Positions 56,848 to 64,000 of a stretch of 64,000 nt of DNA are shown piece after piece. A program made the position numbers and the translations under genes. The stretch covers positions 4,120,958-4,184,957 of the forward strand of contig JAMKCF010000003.1 in NCBI GenBank assembly GCA_023634235.1, read 5' to 3'. The stretch is from Pisaster brevispinus (taxonomy: Eukaryota; Echinodermata; Asteroidea; Forcipulatida; Asteriidae). Positions within the stretch are counted from its first letter, which is position 1; each line of letters begins with the position of its first letter. Under the pieces are notes generated by a model. That model did no database searches, was not told the DNA's origin, and saw only the letters and a program-made list of their open reading frames with translations.

Positions 56848-57946
56848 GAATTTGTCGTGTACACAATGTAAACCTTTTTCCCCACGTAAATAACTTATAC
56901 CATACATACACACGACACACACACAGCGACTGTGGTCCGCGCGCCTGAACAGTTTCATGATTTGGTGCGGACAGAGGTGTTTTAATTAAGAGTAAGTTAA
57001 TAACTCTTACGTTATTAATGCAAACAATTTGAGGCAGAAAGGAAAAAGCGACATGTTACTGTTTTGTTTATTATAAATAAATCACTAATGACATTTTAAT
57101 CAACTTTCCAGAACATTTAAACACAACCAAAAGAGTAACGCTGTGGCTAAATAATGGTACTCGGGCCATTCCACCCTGTTGGTGGTACCGTCCATGTCAT
57201 CGCTACACACACAAAACGTACACGCAGCAAGTGAAACATTTTCAAAAGAAGCAAAACGCATCTTGCTATTTTTAAAATGTGTGACACTATCTTAGAACAA
57301 AATGTTTCCAAGAAGAAAGTGGTACGTTATTGATTCTGTTCATATAAGTTTGTCCAGTTAAACCTTCCGATTAGTGCATTAATTCACCATTTTTGAAAAA
57401 AAAAGCGTTGTAGTTTTAGAGTTGACACTGCGGAAGTTTTGACACGGACGTTTTAGCAACGGCTGTTTTGAAGCTGTAAAATACCTCAAGTTTCATTGTT
57501 CAACTAAAAAATGACGTTGGAAAAACTTGTCCAATTACAAAATTTATTAGAGCAGTGTGTTGGTCAGGATGTACACTTCCCAAATCCGTTTTGGACTAAG
57601 CAATCGGCCGTCGGGTTTCTGAAATAAGTTAACATGAGAGCCCTCATGCGGTTAAAATTAATCAGGTAGACTTTAGGAAATTCTCCATACAGAATTGACC
57701 AAGACTGGACGTAAAAACCCTCAAAATGACGTGGCAAAATTTTTTCTGAATGTAAAATAAGTATGACATGATGAAGGAGTAGATACTCAGGATTAGTTTA
57801 CCGTTTTGGACTAGTTTGTACGATAAAGGGTTCCAGAGATATGATTGCATTTATCCACCAAACGTATTTCCAGGTAGTTTTTACACGTAACGAAGGCGCG
57901 CGCGCACCAGCGAATGTGTTCCCAGAAACACTTACATGACAAATTC
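56848..57946. mobile_element. About 1.1-kb insertion in the FReP 2 3' flank
   Basis: Compared with FReP 1, whose flank runs on without a break at about 52938, the copy 2 flank is split here. The segment begins GAATTTGTCGTGTA and ends TACATGACAAATTC, inverted repeats matching 13 of 14. No transposase ORF is seen, so it is probably a non-autonomous DNA transposon. A target duplication is not clear (at most AT). Confidence 0.75.
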
Positions 57947-58592
57947 ATATGAATTATTAAACACTGCAGATCCTGAGCTATACTTGTACTTATAGTTTTA
58001 CTCCAGTGGAATCCGTTAATTGCAAATGGACATAATTGTCAGCAAATAACTTATTTACACTGTCAACGTTGAGCTCATTTCTATATATCATATGAACAGT
58101 GCCTTCAGACATGCAGGCATCGTTAGATAGAAACCCAATGATACAGACTTTTAAGATTAGTTGAGTAAAAGCAAGTTTTTATGCAAATGGACACTAATTA
58201 AAGAGTCCGGTTGAATATAGCTCATTTCAAAAGGCCAAGGATTAATTTGTAATTGCCTATTCAGCTCTTGATTTCACTTGAAGAGAGGCTCATTTCGTTG
58301 AAATGCTGAGGTGGTTCCTGAACTTCAGTAGACGTGTATCAATGCAGCCTCACGCAAAAAAACAGTGAACGTATATGTATTAACATCATTCATCAGTAGC
58401 TCTACATTAAATGCACCAAGGTAAGATCAAGAACTTTACATAATATTGTCCTTGACAGCAATAACAAAGATAGTTACCGTAGATTGCGAGTGGGAGTTGG
58501 TCTCAATGTATTTGAACCACTGAACACGGGCAGTCACTCATTATAACTGTTGATCAACCAACTTTGTTGAACGCGACATTGAGGGAGTATTT

Positions 58593-59606
58593 ATGAAACA
58601 AGCTGATCAGCTAATGGTTAGTCGACATCACTCATACACTATGAATGCATCGGTCGATTCGACCATGGCTATTATCCCATTGGCCATACTTTTGACTTGC
58701 ATTATAAACTACACCCAATGTCAACATTTGTACACTCCAATGTTTTACTTGGCTGAAAACCGAGCCTTGCTGAACTTTGCCTACCAACGAAAGACTACAT
58801 CTTCAGTTATGATATGCGGGCGAGACTGCACTTTTGATTCGAATTGTGCATCTTTCAACTATCACACAAGCAGCAAGGTTTGTGAGTTGAACAATGTCAC
58901 CAGAGATCACAGCCCTACTGACTTCATACAGTTGCAAGGAAATGCCTACTATGATGGAAGTTTACGTTACAGCAGTTGTCAGATGTGGTACAGAGCTGGA
59001 CATCGTGTCGATGGTATCTACACCATTTATCCTGTTGGTCTGACTGGCGGCATACAGGTCTACTGTGAAATGGAGATTAATTGAGGAGGCTGGATCGTGT
59101 TCCAGAGAAGACAAGATGGCTCTGTTGACTTTTACCGTGACTGGGCAGACTACAAAACTGGCTTCGGCAGTCTTACTTCCGAGTTTTGGTTGGGGAATGA
59201 CATTCTTCGTAAACTTACCGAGTCTCGACAGTGGGAAATGAGAGTGGATCTAGGAGGTTGGGAAAATAATGCAGTTTGGGCTACCTGGGGCCAGTTTGCC
59301 GTTGTAGGTGAAATGTTCACCCTCAGCGTTGGCTCTTATGATGAAGACAGTACAGCGGGAGACTCAATGGCGTTTCAAAATGGACGCAAATTTTCAACAA
59401 AGGATCAGAACAATGATCCTGGAAGTCACAATTGTGCCGTAACGTGGCATGGCGCCTGGTGGTTTAATCAGTGCTTTTATTCACATCTGAATGGCAGATA
59501 CTACCACACTAAAGACGTGACATATGCCGAAGGTATCCAATGGAACCACTGGATAGGAAGGGGTTACTCCATTAAGAATTGTACTATGAAAATCAGGCAA
59601 GTCTAG
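58593..59606 (+). pseudogene. PAN-like plus fibrinogen-domain gene 3 with in-frame TGA
   Basis: Third tandem copy. The frame runs 58593-59084, stops at TGA 59082-59084, and continues in the same frame from 59085 to a TAG at 59604-59606. The stop replaces the first glycine codon (GGA to TGA) of the GGGWIVFQRRQ motif at the fibrinogen domain start. The rest of the domain is intact (GAWWFNQCFYSHLNGRYY, GIQWNHW, ending KIRQV). The best start is probably the ATG at 58665 (ACCATGG), giving the signal peptide MAIIPLAILLTCIINYTQC; the upstream in-frame ATGs at 58593, 58614 and 58641 are alternatives. The PAN-like half is nearly identical to copies 1 and 2, while the C-terminal half is strongly diverged. 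It may be a recent pseudogene, a readthrough gene, a polymorphic null, or one that yields a short PAN-only protein. Confidence 0.85.
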
Positions 59607-59639
59607 TAATCGACCTCAGAAGCATTTCAGCCAAGGACT

Positions 59640-60190
59640 CTTTGCACTCCAATATCCCGAGTCGGAATTTACCCGGATCCAGGTCCCGCGGGGTCTTACC
59701 CATTTCTCGGTCAGTATGACCCGGAAGCTTTGTCAAAATGACACAGAATCCAAGTAGAAATACAATTTTTAACCACTCTCCGTGTAAGCCTTTCGGCACA
59801 TACCACAACCCACAAGTTAATAATGAGATATATAGCTATTATTAGCCAGATTAAACATTTAAATTTAAAACATGCTTTAAAATATTCTACTCTAAATTTA
59901 TTTTGCTAATTCTGAATTTAAGAACAAAATTGCACAAAGTTCGAGGAAGAATGCATTATAACTTGTATATATCTAGTATCATGGTCTTACTTCTGGGTCC
60001 ATTCTGACCCGGATCTAGGTCCCGTGGGGTCTGACCCATTTATGGGTCAGTATAATCCGGATTCAGTGACAAAAAGGGTGAAATGACATAGAATCTGAGT
60101 TAAAATCCGATTTTGTTACGACTATCCATGTCAATCTGACCCAGAAACGGGTCAGGATTCCTAAAACCATAAATCCGGGTCATTTAAAGA
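59640..60190. repeat. Duplicated TGACCC/GGGTCA-rich segment
   Basis: Two related units, about 59650-59780 and 59990-60140, share CCCGGATC-AGGTCCCG-GGGGTCT-ACCCATTT, GGTCAGTAT and AAATGACA-AGAATC. Short perfect hairpins built on CTGACCC...GGGTCAG occur at 60031-60050 and 60137-60156. Confidence 0.7.
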
Positions 60191-60221
60191 GCTTTGGGGT
60201 TGATAGAGTCTAAGCCTTTTG

Positions 60222-60350
60222 CACTTTTTTTAATTATAGAAAACTAGTCATCTACGCAAATTATGTAGCAAAAGGCACCTATATTTACTTTTTTTTAAAT
60301 AGAAAACTAGTCATCAACGCAAATTATGTAGCAAAAGGCACCAATATTTA
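60222..60350 (+). repeat. About 65-bp tandem duplication
   Basis: Two units share ATAGAAAACTAGTCATC, ACGCAAATTATGTAGCA and AAAGGCACC-ATATTTA with very few differences. Confidence 0.85.
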
Positions 60351-62551
60351 TTTTTAAAATGATTGACAAGAGTTAGTGTAACCTCTCACTTACGAAACCT
60401 CATCTAAATAAACTTTTTTAATTAAGTGTGTGTTCATCATCCGTATAGCAATACATAACTATTGGCCTCGGGCATTATGCTACTTTATTGCCCCCATCTT
60501 CCAAAAACTGATGTTTTTTTTTATTCATAGCGAACAGGCCGCTTCGTGTATGAGACGACCGTTAAGATAGGCCTCCCTAACTGGTTAAAATTGTGTTTGC
60601 AATTTCAATACTAATTTTCATGGTTTTTGTTTCTTTGTCGACAAATCATTGTTCGGTAGTGACTTTGGTAAATTACATAGCTAGGTACAATATACCCTGC
60701 CAAAGCATACACTTGTTCAAATTTAGACCTCGTGAATAACGCACATTTATTTTATTTCTTTCAAAAGAGCAAACTTAGAGTGGGCATAATATTCACTCTA
60801 AAAACTACCAGGTCAGTATTGACCCTAATTGCAGGTTCCGTTGACTCCTGCCCATTTCTGGACCATTCTTTTATCTGCTGACCACCATTGTTACTTACGA
60901 CTTTCTTTATCATGCTAATTTACAAACCGAGTTGTAGCACCCTTGCAGAAGCTATTGTACATTCACTAAGGACTCGACTTTCAAGTAAACATGCCGTTTG
61001 ATCCTCTTCATATTTGAACTAATATTTGTTGTTTTATTCAACCAACGCAAAATACATATTGAACTTTAATTAGTATTTTTAATCAAGTCTTGTAGTTTTC
61101 TTTTTATATAAGATTGATTTTCAAGTTAAAGTGCATGTGCGACCCAAAAGTGTCGATCGGCCAGATATAGTTAGTGGCGGGAAACGCCAAACTGTTTAAA
61201 TATATATATATCTATCGTAAAGAAGTATAATATCCATTGAGGACTAATCTTTACAGTAAACATATTTCAGATAATAAATAGGCCTATATAGTGAGCACAA
61301 AAGTTTGAGTCTGTTTTCTGGCATTCCTTGAGTCAATTGAGTTAAATGTCTGCATGGGAATGAGAAAACGTGTCTTTTGGGGGTAATTCTAGCAACAAAA
61401 ATGTAACTGGAATGCCAGATTCATTTTTTATTTACTTTTTATTTTTGTTGTTGTCACCAGGAGTCATTTTATTGCTAAGGACGCTGTGTTAGTGGGACAA
61501 AATACGTTGTGTACCTGGAAGAAGGGCTTGCGGTCTTACGCCCCTTTCCCAGCACACGACAAGTTCAATCCTCAACCACAAAAATACTCACTATATGCCT
61601 TGAATATAAATACTGTAGTTTACTCAATGTCAAGTCTTGGTCAAAATCTTAAAATTGAACGTTTAAGAAATAGATTTTACGTCGGCTTATATTATAGTAT
61701 ACTTTGTGATTGCTAGAAACAACATTCTCCTTTGAAAATTGATATCATACTTTGACATATTGATAACATATAACTTTTTGTGTAATGAACTCATATTAAA
61801 CTACTATTACATAATACCATATTTACGTGGTGTTTTTAAATAGATTAACAATGATAAATAGTTGGCTTTTGTGTAGATTTGTAGAGAAAAAGTACCTAGT
61901 ATGAACTATCACGTGACCACTGTTGACATAACTGTTCACTTATAAAAGACTGCACACTCAAAAACATCCGAACTAATAATAAAGTTTAAAAGCCTACTGT
62001 GTGTAAACTTAATTATCTATATGGCATTTTGTCAACATCAATGTCTATAATTCTAAATTAACTAAAAGCTTGGTTATTATTTGAGCATGACACAATACGC
62101 ACAGTCTGGTTTAATTTAGCTCATTGTGAAATATTAAAACAAAACATCTGTATCTACGTGCAAATATTTTCATATTATTAAGAATACGGTGGCATTGGTC
62201 GATAACATGTGAGTGCGAGGCTCCAGTCATAGTATTATACCTCTTCTTGAATATAATTAAATGTAAGGTAGCTAGGTTAATACAAAACTTACGAATATCT
62301 TAATATTATAATATGGTGTTCATTGTGGCGTTTGTATCAAGTAAAATGGTAATCAAATAGTTAAAACAAAATAAATGTGCTCAATCAATCTTTTGTGTTT
62401 TCTAATATATTAAAAAATATAATGTTCTTCTGAAAATTGTTGTAATTGTTGAAATAGTAATTAGGATATTGAATTACTTTTTTCGGCACAAACAATAACA
62501 AGCACATTTAACGGTTGTATTTAAATGGCTTCTTACTGGCACCCGAACAAA

Positions 62552-62725
62552 TTTGACAAAATAGGGAGACCGCCAACATAGGGCTAAAGATAGCTCAGTT
62601 AGTAGAACGCCGGCACGTTAATCCGGAAGTCATTGTTTCAAGCCCTGCTCTAGTCAGTGTTTCTTTGTTATACCCCTAATCATTTAAAAATTACCCAGTC
62701 AGTTTCCCTTGTGGTTTATTATTTA
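62552..62725 (+). mobile_element. tRNA-derived SINE, better-preserved copy
   Basis: It has an A-box-like TAGCTCAGTTAGTAGAAC, a CCGG-stem anticodon arm and the B-box-like GTTTCAAGCCC. A non-tRNA body follows (TTTCTTTGTTATACCCC) with the tail TTACCCAGTCAGTTTCCC, also found at 15358. It matches 5318-5475 over its length. Confidence 0.75.
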
Positions 62726-63483
62726 AGTTTTGAATCCAGGCTTCGTGGAAATTTAACGGCATTTTAAGCTCTTTTTAAATCTATTTTACCACTCCTTTTT
62801 TTCAAAATTCTGGTTGTATATTTTAAATTATACTTGATGATTCTGTTTCCCAATAATGATTTGATTTGGTACGTGTACGAATGCAATGTAAAAAAGACCA
62901 ACCAAAACCTACATTTATTTTATTTTTGTGCATCTTATGAACAGAGGTCTGGGAGGACATATCTTTCCGATGCCCCCTCCCCCCGAACAGTCTTTAAATT
63001 AACTTTGCTCTTTCCTGGACGCCACCATGCTTAATAACTGTATCGCCAAATATGCATTTAAAACAACATATATAATACAAATTACAATCTTATAGACTAT
63101 AGTATGTAAATAAAGAAACGGTTTAACTTTTGCACTTTTTCACTGTTCCCTTTGGTGTCTCCGCAGGTTTGAAAGGCAAAGTATACCTTTGGTAAAATTT
63201 CATTTCAAAAGGTGGTACATTTTTTAGATATCGCCAAAAACTCGGAGCGGTTATGTCCACGCAGAAAGACAAATCCGTAATGAGAATACACAATCTGAGA
63301 AATGTTACTGATAGTAACGTTCCTCAGATTCAAAGTTTTGCGGGGAAAAAAACTAATATCTTTTTCCATAACCACATAACCTCGAAGTGAAATGATTCCA
63401 AAAATGCTTTATACTATCAAAAGCTGCTGTACTTCTAACCAAATAAGTCTTTAATGAGTCTTTACCAAACGTATACTTTCACT

Positions 63484-63665
63484 TTAAACCCATATGGTGG
63501 GAATAGGTCTCTTGCACACAGTTGGCCGATTCCAGGTGCATGGAATATCATTCCATCCTGCCTCCAACAGCCCAGCGCAGTTTTCGTATCCACCAGTGTT
63601 ATCAGGCTCTGAGGCCCACCTCCTGTAGTCAACAGTAGTCGTCCCCTCCTTGCATTCCCAGCTCC
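63484..63665 (-). CDS. C-type lectin domain, last exon (rest beyond right edge)
   Basis: Minus-strand exon, acceptor TTGTAG at 63671-63666, stop TAA at 63484-63486, 60 codons including the stop. It encodes SWECKEGTTTVDYRRWASEPDNTGGYENCAGLLEAG in pieces, then WNDIPC and a final VCKRP. The W--EPDN--G-E-C and WND-PC...CK pattern is the calcium/sugar-binding end of a C-type lectin domain. EPDN stands where mannose-type lectins have EPN plus a further residue. No upstream exon could be recognised in 63666-64000. Confidence 0.85.
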
Positions 63666-64000
63666 CTACAATAGAAATCAACGTGGAATTTTGCCAGGTT
63701 GTGTGTCTCTTTGCTTGAGAAATTGTGTTTGTAAATTTAGTAGTATTTCAGATTATCAAAAGTCATTAATAAAGTCAAAATGAAGTTTAAAAAATAACCA
63801 ATTAAAATGATGTGAAACTTTTGTTGTTGTTTAATATTCCAGTCCAATTTTGTTGGATCTTGAATCGTCCTTGATATTATTGATTATGAGTTTCACCCAC
63901 TGAAGAAAACAATTCAAATATTATATAAAAAACATTAAACAAAACACGAAGAAAGTCCGCATTTGGTGATCTCTTTTGGTCACTCCATAAGGTCCCGTGA

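Larger units (their letters stand above)
59607..62551. other. Intergenic sequence with short repeats, no gene seen
   Basis: It contains the TGACCC-rich repeats (59640-60190), the 60222-60350 duplication and AT-rich text. The open stretch at 61486-61716 has no recognised domain. Confidence 0.5.

Noticed and set aside
62590..62680. Functional tRNA gene
   Set aside because: Internal promoter boxes are present but the acceptor ends do not pair, and the flanking body is shared with 5318-5475, as expected of a SINE.

Overview
The window looks like nuclear DNA of a marine invertebrate deuterostome, most likely an echinoderm. The genes are intron-rich with GT-AG junctions and long AT-rich introns, tRNA-derived SINEs and small inverted-repeat transposons are common, and there is a family of intronless PAN-plus-fibrinogen lectins of a kind known from sea cucumbers. 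The phylum is an inference from gene content; no species-specific marker was seen.

Layout. (1) 1-11901 (+): the C-terminal 788 codons of the HECT ubiquitin ligase UBE3B in 19 exons, with its 5' part outside the window; one intron is filled with decayed copies of the exon before it. (2) 15506-18342 (-): CCDC86, four exons, complete. (3) 18837-34286 (+): RSRC2, ten exons, 831 aa, head-to-head with CCDC86 and with a very large RS region. Its third intron holds an intronless BEN-domain gene (23992-25533) with five internal repeats; its first and ninth introns hold inverted-repeat elements. (4) 38775-43201 (-): a complete type II (alternative) NADH dehydrogenase, eight exons, 451 aa. (5) 43482-44120: a 639-bp near-perfect palindrome made of GGCGTTATAACGCC units, flanked by AATA duplications, lying between the divergent NADH dehydrogenase and zinc-finger genes. 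(6) 44859-49745 (+): a two-finger, coiled-coil protein not identified by name, six exons. (7) 51611-59606 (+): three PAN/fibrinogen-domain genes in tandem; the third has an in-frame TGA. (8) 63484-63665 (-): the last exon of a C-type lectin whose remainder lies beyond the right edge.

The first two thirds are ordinary housekeeping genes (ubiquitination, nucleolar and splicing-associated proteins, respiratory electron transfer). The right end is an expanding secreted-lectin cluster, probably for defence. Mobile sequence is abundant. It includes two hAT-like elements with perfect 8-bp target duplications, one of them nested in a TTAA-flanked element, a foldback element, several other inverted-repeat elements and at least three tRNA-derived SINE families. 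Exon coordinates were assigned by hand from splice signals, phase continuity and family conservation; no alignment or expression data were available.
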